From contig PCAU01000008.1 of the NCBI GenBank assembly GCA_002730735.1, positions 1 to 55,210 of the forward strand: 55,210 nucleotides of DNA, in the 5' to 3' direction. Under the pieces are notes generated by a model. That model saw only the letters and a list, made by a program, of their open reading frames with translations. It was not told the DNA's origin and ran no database searches. Positions 1 through 7,654 of this stretch are shown one piece after another; within the stretch, counting starts at the first letter, position 1; each line of letters starts with the position of its first letter. The stretch is from Acidobacteriota bacterium. Its GTDB lineage: Bacteria > Acidobacteriota > Vicinamibacteria > Vicinamibacterales > UBA823. Position numbers and translations under genes: made by a program.

Positions 1-21
1 AAAGCGTGCCGCTGTCTTTTT

Positions 22-39
22 GGGGGGGGAGGGGGGGGG
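22..39. repeat. G homopolymer tracts (G8-A-G9)
   Basis: Eight G, one A, then nine G lie about 130 bp before the proline dehydrogenase start. Such a tract could fold as a G-quadruplex or vary in length, but tracts near a sequence end can also be assembly or read errors. No function is claimed. Confidence 0.5.
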
Positions 40-169
40 ATCAACAACTGAGCCACATCATTGCACTTCTAAATGCTTTATGATTTCTAATTAGAATAGA
101 TTGTGTTTGGCGAGAGGCAATGTGGACTGTCACTACAGCCGATGTTGCATAACTAAGGATTCGACGTTT

Positions 170-1078
170 ATGTCGCTCTTCGATCGATTCATTTCCTCAA
201 CCCTCCCATTTATTCCAAAGCAAGTTGTTCGTGCTATTGCAAACCCGTACATTGCCGGTGAGACGATCGACCATCTTTTGACGGTTATCGAGCAATTAAA
301 TGCAGATGGATACATTGCTGCAGCCGGCATGCTCGGCGAGTTTATCGAGGATCGCACTGCGGCGACTGAGGTTGTGGGCGAATACGAAAAGATACTCGCT
401 GCGATTCAGCAACAACGGTTAGATAGCAATATCCATGTCAAGCCGACTCACCTCGGCTTGAAGCTCGACAAAGAATTCTGCTATCAGAACATACGAGTAC
501 TGGTGCAAGCCGCCCGTGCGCGCAAGATGTTCTTGCGAATCGACACGGAAGATTCGAGTTGTGTCGACGACACGTTAGATATTCATGCGAGGCTGCGTGA
601 GGAGTTCGATAATGTCGGCGCTGTGGTGCAGGCTAATTTGCGGCGCAGTCCATCCATTGTTCGAGGGTTGTCGAAGATCAAGGCCAATGTCCGTTTGTGT
701 AAGGGTGCGTATATCGAGCCAGCCGCAATTGCGTACCAAGAGCGTAAGGCCATTCAAGACAACTACACGTCGTTGTTGGAGGAACTACTTAGCACCGGCT
801 GCTATGTCGGCATCGCTACCCACGATGAAACACTTGTTCGGGAAGCCTTCCGGATCATCGATCGCTTAGGCTTAGACCCCTCTCAATATGAGTTTCAGAT
901 GCTTTTGGGCGTGGGAACATCACTGCGCCGGAGCATTCTTGAGGCAGGACATCGATTACGTGTTGCTGTGCCATTTGGCCCTGAGTGGTACCCGTATTCG
1001 ATACGTCGCCTTCGAAGCAATCCCATGATCGCGAGGCACGTGCTGAAAGCAATGCTGAGTCGAGAGCGGTGGGCGTGA
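170..1078 (+). CDS. Proline dehydrogenase (monofunctional, FAD-dependent)
   Basis: Oxidises L-proline to pyrroline-5-carboxylate with FAD, the first step of proline catabolism; the family usually passes electrons to quinone at the membrane. The 302-residue protein has the monofunctional bacterial length. The family's barrel motifs appear in order: HVKPTHLGLKLD (about 89-100), RIDTEDSS (123-130), VRLCKGAYIEP (174-184), GIATHDE (214-220), EFQMLLGV (241-248) and the C-terminal VPFGPEWYPYSIRRL (267-281) that binds substrate carboxylate and flavin. ATG at 170 is preferred over a TTG at 101 because AAGGA lies 10 bp before it and family proteins begin near here. No P5C dehydrogenase gene is in the window. 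A strong terminator follows, so it is probably monocistronic. It is close to two exported Xaa-Pro-type peptidases, which may supply proline (inference). Confidence 0.93.
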   Translation: MSLFDRFISSTLPFIPKQVVRAIANPYIAGETIDHLLTVIEQLNADGYIAAAGMLGEFIEDRTAATEVVGEYEKILAAIQQQRLDSNIHVKPTHLGLKLDKEFCYQNIRVLVQAARARKMFLRIDTEDSSCVDDTLDIHARLREEFDNVGAVVQANLRRSPSIVRGLSKIKANVRLCKGAYIEPAAIAYQERKAIQDNYTSLLEELLSTGCYVGIATHDETLVREAFRIIDRLGLDPSQYEFQMLLGVGTSLRRSILEAGHRLRVAVPFGPEWYPYSIRRLRSNPMIARHVLKAMLSRERWA

Positions 1079-1156
1079 GTAACTTTTTCTGTCAGTTGTG
1101 CGTCCCTGTGACTAGCTCTGAAACTTTTTGTCAATAAAGACAAGCCCTGACCAAGG

Positions 1157-1189
1157 GACGGTGCGCGGTCACGCACCGTCTTCTTTTTG
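1157..1189 (+). terminator. Rho-independent terminator of the proline dehydrogenase gene
   Basis: A perfect 9-bp stem GACGGTGCG / CGCACCGTC (1157-1165 with 1172-1180) closes a 6-nt loop and is followed by TTCTTTTT. It lies 78 bp after the stop codon. The rest of 1079-1373, between two convergent genes, holds nothing else I recognise. Confidence 0.9.
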
Positions 1190-1373
1190 CAGTTTACTTA
1201 GATGGAAACTGTGGGAGTGGAAATAACTTAAGTGAGCGCACTTTGAAGACACGCTGGTAGCGTGAATGTGGTTTCGGTAACGGAGAAGGCAGTCAGTCAG
1301 GCCGCCTTACTTCGAACGCGATGTCGGATGCGTTGGGCTGTGAAGGCTCCAAGCTGCTCAATGGTATGAAGCC

Positions 1374-2342
1374 TCACCACGGCATTGTGCGAGTCGTGTA
1401 CTGTCTACCCACCTCAGCCGCCTTCTCATTGGCCGCGCCAATCATCACACCCTCATCGATCATCGCTTCGACATCATCGGGCCGCACAACATTCAGAAAC
1501 GAGATGCCGGCGGCCTTTGTTGCGGCAAGCACCCGAGTCCGAGCATCGGCGAGCACCTTCGGCCAAGTGCCATCGGCGTTACGCGATAAACCGAACGACA
1601 TGCTCATGTCACCGGGTCCCCACTCCGCAAACCCCAGTCCAGGTACCTTGGTGGTCACCTCGGCGTACTCAAGCGCATGACGATCCTCGATCTTGACCCC
1701 AAGCAGAATTTCACCCTCCGGATTGAGTGGCCAAGGATCGGCGACGCGCAGGTACTCGGCCGGCGAAATACCCCAGACCCGCGCCGGGTGACCCGCTGCA
1801 CCGCTTCCCCGTAACCCTTCTTCAAGGCCATTACCCACCGCCTGAGCGTGCATTGGAAACCGTGCGGCCTGGACGAAGGCACGCACCGCCTCTGGTGAGC
1901 GTGCATGAACGAGAAGGACGCCGTGTACACCGGCCGAGAGTACCTGCTCAACCATCCAGGCGTTTGCCCGAACCGTTGACGCATCAACACCGGCCACGGG
2001 CAGTACACAGATGACGGCTGGCGTCCGATGACCACTCTTCGTCGGTCCACCATCTGCTAGACCGCGCATGAACTCGGTCAACTCGGACACGTTGAATGCA
2101 CTGTGCTCAAGGTTATAGGTGATGTAGTCGGCCCAGGTCTTGGCCAATTCCATGCCTTCATCGTACCCGCCACCACTAATCTGCGTGTAATAGATCGGCT
2201 GCCCTCGCTCAAGCAGCTCGATTGCCTTGTTGATCCGTGTCGGCGCCGCTGGCGCTACCGCCAACTGCGAACCGGACAGCCAGACGTACACGCCAGTAAT
2301 GAGGAGTAGCGAAAAGGTCCCGACCCTTGTCACGTGCAGCAT
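1374..2342 (-). CDS. Exported HpcH/HpaI-family aldolase/citrate lyase-like protein
   Basis: Belongs to the HpcH/HpaI family of metal-dependent class II aldolases that cleave 2-oxo acids to pyruvate plus an aldehyde; the substrate cannot be read from sequence. Visible family features are the DYITYNLEHSAF segment with the catalytic-type His near residue 80, Glu219 in GVKIEDR as the likely metal ligand, and GPGDMSMSFG with Asp245 as the second ligand. The first ~30 residues (MLHVTRVGTFSLLLITGVYV onwards) form a hydrophobic signal or anchor, which is unusual because characterised family members are cytoplasmic. The start is supported by AAGGAGA 7-8 bp upstream, and a TTGAAC-N17-TAGAAT promoter lies about 28 bp before it. 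The family call is firm; the exact reaction is unknown. Confidence 0.85.
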   Translation of the reverse strand: MLHVTRVGTFSLLLITGVYVWLSGSQLAVAPAAPTRINKAIELLERGQPIYYTQISGGGYDEGMELAKTWADYITYNLEHSAFNVSELTEFMRGLADGGPTKSGHRTPAVICVLPVAGVDASTVRANAWMVEQVLSAGVHGVLLVHARSPEAVRAFVQAARFPMHAQAVGNGLEEGLRGSGAAGHPARVWGISPAEYLRVADPWPLNPEGEILLGVKIEDRHALEYAEVTTKVPGLGFAEWGPGDMSMSFGLSRNADGTWPKVLADARTRVLAATKAAGISFLNVVRPDDVEAMIDEGVMIGAANEKAAEVGRQYTTRTMPW

Positions 2343-2369
2343 GGAGAATCTCCTTGGGTAGCACCATGA

Positions 2370-2398
2370 ATTCTACCGCTGGCTGGGGGCGGGTTCAA
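2370..2398 (-). promoter_or_regulatory. Sigma70-like promoter, copy A of a repeated box
   Basis: On the minus strand TTGAAC (2398-2393) and TAGAAT (2375-2370) are 17 bp apart, and GCGG directly precedes the -10 hexamer. The box points at the aldolase gene starting at 2342. Near-identical boxes lie at 5454-5483 and 10072-10100. Confidence 0.7.
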
Positions 2399-2550
2399 CA
2401 CCGAGAGTCCGCAGCTAGCACCAGCGACCCAAAAGCGATAAGGTCGCCTATTTTCTACGGTATAAATTGCTTTCGAAAGTCTAAGACTCCGCCTTGAATG
2501 TTCCCGGTTTGTGTCGAGCAGTGCTTTACCAAGCACGTGGGCGGAGGTCA

Positions 2551-3933
2551 TCAACGTCCCTCTTCCCAAATCCCCCTCTGAGCCATGAGGGCCTCTATCT
2601 CGTCAGGCTCAATTGGGGAGTGTTCGGTGAGCCACTCGTGCCCATCCTCTGTCACAAGGATTACGTCCTCGAATCGAATCGAAAAGTCCTCTTGAGTTAC
2701 TCTCCACTCGATGACGAAACACATACCTGGCTCCCAAGGAATGTCGTAGAAACCCACATCGTGAATCTCCATCCCAACGAAATGTGAGATACCGTAGGTT
2801 CCTGTCACATCACCCAATCCCGCCTCGGTCATGAGCCTATCCTTCAGCGCTTGGCTTTCGGTGAATGTCCCACCTGGCTTCACCGCAGCGATGGTCTGTT
2901 TTTGGATGCGCGTCACAATTTCGGCGACGCGTCGTTGCTCTGGGGTATACCTACCGCTCACCGGAATGGTACGGCCGAAGTCCGAAGTGTAGTGAGCATA
3001 CTCAGCTCCGATGTCGTAGCTGATCATCTGGCCATTACTCACGGGCCAGGGCCCGAGCCGAGGACGGATCCCGATTGGCCAGTCCCGGCCTCCGCTCCGC
3101 ACTGGCACACCCGGACCAGAGGGAGTAACGTTGGTCCGAAACGAGGGCACTGCGTGTTCGTACTCGAAGGTGAAGTTCACGATAGCGGCGATCTGCTGTG
3201 TGGTCATCTCCTCTCGGACTGCCTTGGCCGACTCCATAAACGCTTGAACCGTGATGTCCGAGGCTTTCCTGAGAAGTTCAATCCCAGCTTCGTCGTGGAT
3301 CATCCGCAGGCGGTTCAAGATGTCCGATGCGTCTTTCACCTGCACCTCCGGCGAGAAGTATCGGAGCCGGTTCGCAATATCGAGCCGCTCTGGAGGCGTC
3401 GCTGCTAGGTTCAGGAAACGCTGGTAATTGAAGTAGATATTCTTCTCTTCGCCTAGGGCCCGCGATAGGTCAGTCGCAACTGGCTTGACACCACGTTGAT
3501 GGGTCCGAAGGAGGGAATAATCAGTGATTCCGTCGGACAGGTGCTCCATAAAAAGCGCGTAAGGATACACATGGGCCATACCTGTCTTCTCCTGAATTCC
3601 GTCCAGGTCCTGGGAGGTGTAAAGAATCTCTCGGTAGGTCTCGGCGTCAGGAGCTAACACCAGAGCTGACTCCCAAGCATCGGTCCCTTCCAACCCCGTC
3701 AGATAGATGAAGTCGTGGAGGTCCGAATGGTCCACGAAGAACTCGTAGATCCGTTCCTGGTCCTTATGAGCAGCTACGATGACGGCAATACCACCATCCA
3801 TGGCTTCAAGGAATTTTTCCCGGCGTTGTCGGTGAGTTTCTTTATCCGGGGGTTCATAAGCCCGTTGGGCCTCCAGCGAAGTCGCCACCACCAAGGTCAG
3901 GGCTAGAATCAAAAGTAGGGGCCTTCTTCTCAT
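2551..3933 (-). CDS. Exported M24-family metallopeptidase (Xaa-Pro aminopeptidase/dipeptidase type)
   Basis: A pita-bread-fold peptidase that probably removes N-terminal residues before proline or splits X-Pro dipeptides outside the cytoplasm. All five dimetal ligands of M24 are visible: Asp in SYDIGAEY, Asp in YTSDFGRT, His in GISHFVGMEIHDVG, Glu in CFVIEWRV and Glu in IRFEDVIL, preceded by an N-terminal creatinase-like domain. The protein begins MRRRPLLLILALTLVVATSLEA, a clear signal peptide. The ATG at 3933 was chosen because AAGGA lies 8 bp before it; an upstream in-frame start at 3969 would bury the signal peptide. It follows the other M24 gene after 17 bp, so the two are very likely one transcript. 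Specificity for proline is inference from the family. Confidence 0.9.
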   Translation of the reverse strand: MRRRPLLLILALTLVVATSLEAQRAYEPPDKETHRQRREKFLEAMDGGIAVIVAAHKDQERIYEFFVDHSDLHDFIYLTGLEGTDAWESALVLAPDAETYREILYTSQDLDGIQEKTGMAHVYPYALFMEHLSDGITDYSLLRTHQRGVKPVATDLSRALGEEKNIYFNYQRFLNLAATPPERLDIANRLRYFSPEVQVKDASDILNRLRMIHDEAGIELLRKASDITVQAFMESAKAVREEMTTQQIAAIVNFTFEYEHAVPSFRTNVTPSGPGVPVRSGGRDWPIGIRPRLGPWPVSNGQMISYDIGAEYAHYTSDFGRTIPVSGRYTPEQRRVAEIVTRIQKQTIAAVKPGGTFTESQALKDRLMTEAGLGDVTGTYGISHFVGMEIHDVGFYDIPWEPGMCFVIEWRVTQEDFSIRFEDVILVTEDGHEWLTEHSPIEPDEIEALMAQRGIWEEGR

Positions 3934-3950
3934 GGTCAGTTCCTTATCCT

Positions 3951-5417
3951 TCAGCGGATCACGTACCACTCAGTCTGGTACGGCCGAAAATAAATGTAGC
4001 CACTCGTAGTTAGATAAGCGTCGTCTTCCATGGGTATCGTCACCGTACCACCGTCATATTCCGGTACAGCAGTGGTCGCACTGAATTCAATGGAACGGTA
4101 GGCACCGTCGCGGAGGTAAGAATCTCCTTCGGGTGACGTTGAGCCACTATAGCCATAGGTCGGAGAGGACAGGTCCATGTCACGGGCATTGATAGACGGT
4201 CCTAGGGCATGACCGTGATAGCCGATGGCGTGAGAGTAAAGGCTCGGCAGGAAATCCACTCCTTCGAGCTTTCTCGTTATAGCCAACGTAGCCTCCCAAC
4301 CAGTCATTCCAGGCCGAGATTCCGACGCGAACGCTTCATGTACGAGGTTTGCGTTGCTGAGTGCAATCCGGAGGCCCTGCGGCACAGTCTGTTCGCCTTC
4401 GCGCAAGATGTAGGCCACTTTCTGCCAATCACTGGCGAAGCCTAGATAATCAAAGCCGCAGTCCAAATGTATGATGTCTCCCCGCTGAAAAATGAGATCG
4501 TCCGGGGCGGGATGCGAGTACGGAATCATGGTGCCGGTTTCCGGATCGAAACGCTGGACCGCTACGTGGATCTCGAACCAGGGCTTGCCACCCACACCTA
4601 ACTTGGCCACCGACTCTTCAAAGAACCATTTAATGTCCACTGCCCGCGTCACACCAAGGGTAATGACCTCGTTCGACAGAGCCGTCTGCGCAATCACGTC
4701 GGTGGCCAGCACCAAAGACCGGTAAGGTTCAAGCTCACTTGCGAGTCGAGTATCAAACACATCCTCAATCAAACCGGCGGCCGAAACGAATCTTGATTCG
4801 GCCTCACGACCCATCGTCTCCACCAAGAATTTGTAGCTGTCGTGAGTAATGGTGCTGTCATGACCGCGGGCCCCACCCATATTCAACCCGATGGTTGCAG
4901 GCTCGTAGCGCTCCCACAGTGTCAGTAGGCCAGCACGAGTGTCCTGGATGTTTCGAGCATTTCGCGAGACTGGCAGGGGCTCAAAAAATCGACGGTAATC
5001 CGCAGTCGGCCTCCAGTAGTCCGAGTAGCTCGCGAGCCCATCTTCTCCGGCATCTACAAACACCATCACGTCTCGACGGCGCGTGTAGTGAAGTGGCGGC
5101 GCGACATACTGGGTCACGGGGTCAGGGTGGAATTCCTCGCTCACCACGATCCACATCTCGATTTCGTGCTCCCGCATCATGTCAAGGAGCATCGCGCGCT
5201 TCTGCTCGAGCCAGTCAAGGCGTAGCTCATACTGATCGCGTATCCCGAGCAACTCAGGCATCGCCGGAATCACGCGCCCATCAAACAGTTCAACCGGGTC
5301 GCTACCAGTGTCCGTGTGTGTGCGTTGGTGGGGTTCCTGCGGCGTGCACGAGGCTATGCTCAGCACAACAATAGCGCTCGCGGCAAGGCCGATGTGACGT
5401 CTATTCCAACCAGTCAT
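3951..5417 (-). CDS. M24-family metallopeptidase, putative lipoprotein
   Basis: A second pita-bread peptidase of 488 residues, paralogous to its downstream neighbour but clearly diverged. The N-terminus has a signal segment ending in IASCTPQ, a lipobox, so it is likely a lipid-anchored periplasmic or surface enzyme. M24 ligands visible are Asp in HLDCGFDY, Asp in SDWQKVAY, His in SHAIGYHGHALG, Glu in RSIEFSATT and Glu in MEDDAYLTT. The C-terminal part is longer and less canonical than in typical Xaa-Pro dipeptidases (for example IEFS in place of the usual EPG), so its specificity may differ. GGAGGAATCGC before the ATG at 5417 is a good ribosome binding site, and a promoter box of the type also seen at 2370 and 10072 lies 37 bp upstream. 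First gene of a two-gene operon. Confidence 0.88.
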   Translation of the reverse strand: MTGWNRRHIGLAASAIVVLSIASCTPQEPHQRTHTDTGSDPVELFDGRVIPAMPELLGIRDQYELRLDWLEQKRAMLLDMMREHEIEMWIVVSEEFHPDPVTQYVAPPLHYTRRRDVMVFVDAGEDGLASYSDYWRPTADYRRFFEPLPVSRNARNIQDTRAGLLTLWERYEPATIGLNMGGARGHDSTITHDSYKFLVETMGREAESRFVSAAGLIEDVFDTRLASELEPYRSLVLATDVIAQTALSNEVITLGVTRAVDIKWFFEESVAKLGVGGKPWFEIHVAVQRFDPETGTMIPYSHPAPDDLIFQRGDIIHLDCGFDYLGFASDWQKVAYILREGEQTVPQGLRIALSNANLVHEAFASESRPGMTGWEATLAITRKLEGVDFLPSLYSHAIGYHGHALGPSINARDMDLSSPTYGYSGSTSPEGDSYLRDGAYRSIEFSATTAVPEYDGGTVTIPMEDDAYLTTSGYIYFRPYQTEWYVIR

Positions 5418-5453
5418 GCGATTCCTCCGACGCCTATTTATCTAGAGTCGTGC

Positions 5454-5483
5454 ATTCTACCGCCGGCCGGTAGGCGGGTTCAA
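5454..5483 (-). promoter_or_regulatory. Sigma70-like promoter, copy B of a repeated box
   Basis: On the minus strand TTGAAC (5483-5478) and TAGAAT (5459-5454) are 18 bp apart, with GCGG before the -10. The spacer contains the palindrome CCGGCCGG. It should drive the two M24 peptidase genes. Confidence 0.7.
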
Positions 5484-5632
5484 CGATCGGGTTCACGCTT
5501 CAGGCGGATGGCCCGATGCCCCACACAGCGGGGGTGACTGGACGTAAAACGAGGTGTGCAGCATAATCACGCTACGATGTCGATGCAACACGTCGGGATT
5601 ACGGTCCGGTCCCAAGCCGATGGAGAAGACTG

Positions 5633-6826
5633 ATGAAAGCGAAACCATTCCTCGCGGTGACCCTGTTGGCGCTTATCCTAGCTCTGGCCGCTAGTGAAGC
5701 TCTCGTACGTGAGAAGGCAGAGACTATGCAAGGCAGCATGGTCGAGGTGCCCTTGTTCGAAGTTGACCCCTTTTGGCCCAAGCCACTACCGAACCACTGG
5801 CTCCTGGGTAACGCCATCGGCGTCGGAATCGATTCGCGGGATCACGTTTTCATCGTGCACCGACGGCAGAGTCTGAATCCCGGCAACGAGGGGAATGTTG
5901 GAGAGGGCCAACCGGACGCTGAGTGCTGTGAGGCGGCTCCTAATGTCCTCGAATTCGACCCTGAGGGCAACCTCGTTGGCTCCTTTGGTGGCCCGAGTAA
6001 CAACGATGATTACACGTGGCCCGCCTCTAACCATGGTCTGCAGGTGGACCCGAAAGATAACATCTGGATCGGAGGGAACGGCCAAGGCGACTCCCATGTC
6101 CTGAAGTTTACTCGGGACGGCCGTTTTTTGATGCAAGTGGGCGAGCCTGGACAGGGTGTGGATTCCAACAGCAATACCCACTTCTCAAGGGTCACGAAAG
6201 TCTCTTTCGACCAGAACGGGGATGAAGCCTTCATAGGGGACGGTTACGGCAATAAGCGGGTTGTGGTGGTGGACTCCGATAGCGGTGAGTTCCTTCGCTA
6301 CTGGGGCGCTTATGGAAACCGGCCGGACGATGCGGACCTGGGCGCGTTCGATCCTGATGCACCGCCGGCGCAGCAGTTCCGTGGGCCCGTCCATTGCGCC
6401 GAACCCTCCAATGACGGTCTGGTCTACGTCTGCGACCGAACGTCGAACCGGGTGCAAGTCTTCGAACAGGATGGAACCTACGTCAACGAAATTTTTGTCG
6501 AGCCCCGGACCCGTAGTGCTGGCTCTACGTGGGAGATTGCCTTTTCACCTGATGAGGAGCAGCGCTTTATGTATCTGGCCGACGGTTTGAACCGGAAGAT
6601 CCATGTGCTGGATCGGAAAGCCCTTGAGGTGCTGTACTCCTTCGGGGACGGCGGCCGGCAACCCGGGCAGTTCTACGGCGTGCACAGTATTGAGACTGAT
6701 TCCAAGGGAAACATTTACACCACCGAGACTTGGGAAGGAAAGCGTCTCCAGAAGTTCGTTTACCGTGGGATGGGTAGGGTCGAAAAGGGGTCGAATCTCG
6801 CTGAACTCTGGCCCACTCAGGACTGA
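5633..6826 (+). CDS. Exported NHL-repeat beta-propeller protein
   Basis: A 397-residue protein with an N-terminal signal peptide (MKAKPFLAVTLLALILALAA) followed by about six NHL-type blades. Blade cores repeat patterns such as VGIDSRDHVFIVHR, LQVDPKDNIWIGGN, VSFDQNGDEAFIGDG, AEPSNDGLVYVCDR and IETDSKGNIYTTE, each followed by a variable-plus-Phe/Val strand. This architecture resembles peptidyl-alpha-hydroxyglycine amidating lyase-like and 6-bladed TolB-like proteins, but I see no basis for assigning an enzymatic activity. A CC pair (ECCEAAPN) near residue 100 may form a disulfide. GGAGA lies 6 bp before the ATG. It is divergent from the M24 operon and stands alone; the 240 bp after it contain only a weak hairpin at 6864-6883. 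Confidence 0.8.
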   Translation: MKAKPFLAVTLLALILALAASEALVREKAETMQGSMVEVPLFEVDPFWPKPLPNHWLLGNAIGVGIDSRDHVFIVHRRQSLNPGNEGNVGEGQPDAECCEAAPNVLEFDPEGNLVGSFGGPSNNDDYTWPASNHGLQVDPKDNIWIGGNGQGDSHVLKFTRDGRFLMQVGEPGQGVDSNSNTHFSRVTKVSFDQNGDEAFIGDGYGNKRVVVVDSDSGEFLRYWGAYGNRPDDADLGAFDPDAPPAQQFRGPVHCAEPSNDGLVYVCDRTSNRVQVFEQDGTYVNEIFVEPRTRSAGSTWEIAFSPDEEQRFMYLADGLNRKIHVLDRKALEVLYSFGDGGRQPGQFYGVHSIETDSKGNIYTTETWEGKRLQKFVYRGMGRVEKGSNLAELWPTQD

Positions 6827-7066
6827 GTGACGCCTACTGCAAGGCTAATGCTACTAAGTCCTAACGCCGATAACGTTTGGCGTGGATGTTCTGAGGCTTG
6901 CTGACCTTATCAGTGAGGCGTTTGCCTACATCGCTACTCTCTGGCGAAAACAGGGCAGCTATCTTGCGAGCCGTCCGTTTATAGGGGAACGCGTGAGTGA
7001 TGCGTGGCTGGCACGTCATCGTGACGAGTGAACCAGAGGTTCATGGCGTAAGGGTTTTCCGAGCCT

Positions 7067-7366
7067 TTAGCCAGTAAAGGCACCTTTGAGTCTCGCGAAC
7101 CAGCCCTCGCTCCCACCTGACACCTTATACACCTCAGTCCCCTCTCGGACACGCTGCCCGACACGAATTCCTACCTCGTTTCTAGCGGATGCGGTTTCGA
7201 CAGCAGCATGGTCAACCTGCATCGACTTGACCTCCTGCTGAAAGTCAGCTCCGTGACCAAGGAATCGTAACCTATCCCCTATCGTGACGCGCCCAGTAAG
7301 CGCAACGATACCGACTCGAGGCTTACCAAAGTAATGCGTAATCGTTCCAATCTGACGCTCAGCCAT
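7067..7366 (-). CDS. Stand-alone translation elongation factor-like (EF-Tu domain 2-like) protein
   Basis: A small protein of 99 residues that is essentially one translation-factor beta-barrel: MAERQIGTITHYFGKPRVGI, then VTIGDRLRFLGHGADFQQEVKSM, QVDHAAVETASARNEVGIRV and REGTEVYKV. This is the pattern of short proteins annotated as 'translation elongation factor-like'; they lack any GTPase domain. Function is unknown. The start at 7366 is decided by the excellent AAAGGAG eight bases upstream; an earlier in-frame start at 7423 has no such site. The last ~18 residues (SGGSEGWFARLKGAFTG) form a likely amphipathic tail. A 7-bp hairpin GCCTTTA/TAAAGGC spans the stop codon but has no T-tract. Confidence 0.75.
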   Translation of the reverse strand: MAERQIGTITHYFGKPRVGIVALTGRVTIGDRLRFLGHGADFQQEVKSMQVDHAAVETASARNEVGIRVGQRVREGTEVYKVSGGSEGWFARLKGAFTG

Positions 7367-7654
7367 AACATCACTCCTTTGTTGCAGTCGCCCACCGGGC
7401 AGGCGTGACTGCGCGGTCAGCAAACACTGCAGTAGGGACGGTCATTTCCGACTTGTTATTACGGTTACTGCGGGGAAGTCCCCTACCCTCCCCTAGCGAA
7501 ACAGTACGGCGGCCGGTCATGGTGTTCCTCAGATACCGACGACGATTTTGATGAATGGCCAGAGTCTATCGCTGACCGGGGGACTGATTCAATAAAGGAT
7601 TTTCAGCTCATGTTGATACATGCACTTCCAATTCTCGGGCAAGACGGACTGGCT

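Noticed and set aside
6864-6883. Hairpin ACGCC/GGCGT as a terminator of the NHL gene
   Set aside because: Only 5 bp with a 10-nt loop and no T-tract; too weak.
7063-7081. GCCTTTA/TAAAGGC hairpin over the stop of the EF-like gene as a terminator
   Set aside because: No T-run follows on the minus strand; kept only as a remark.
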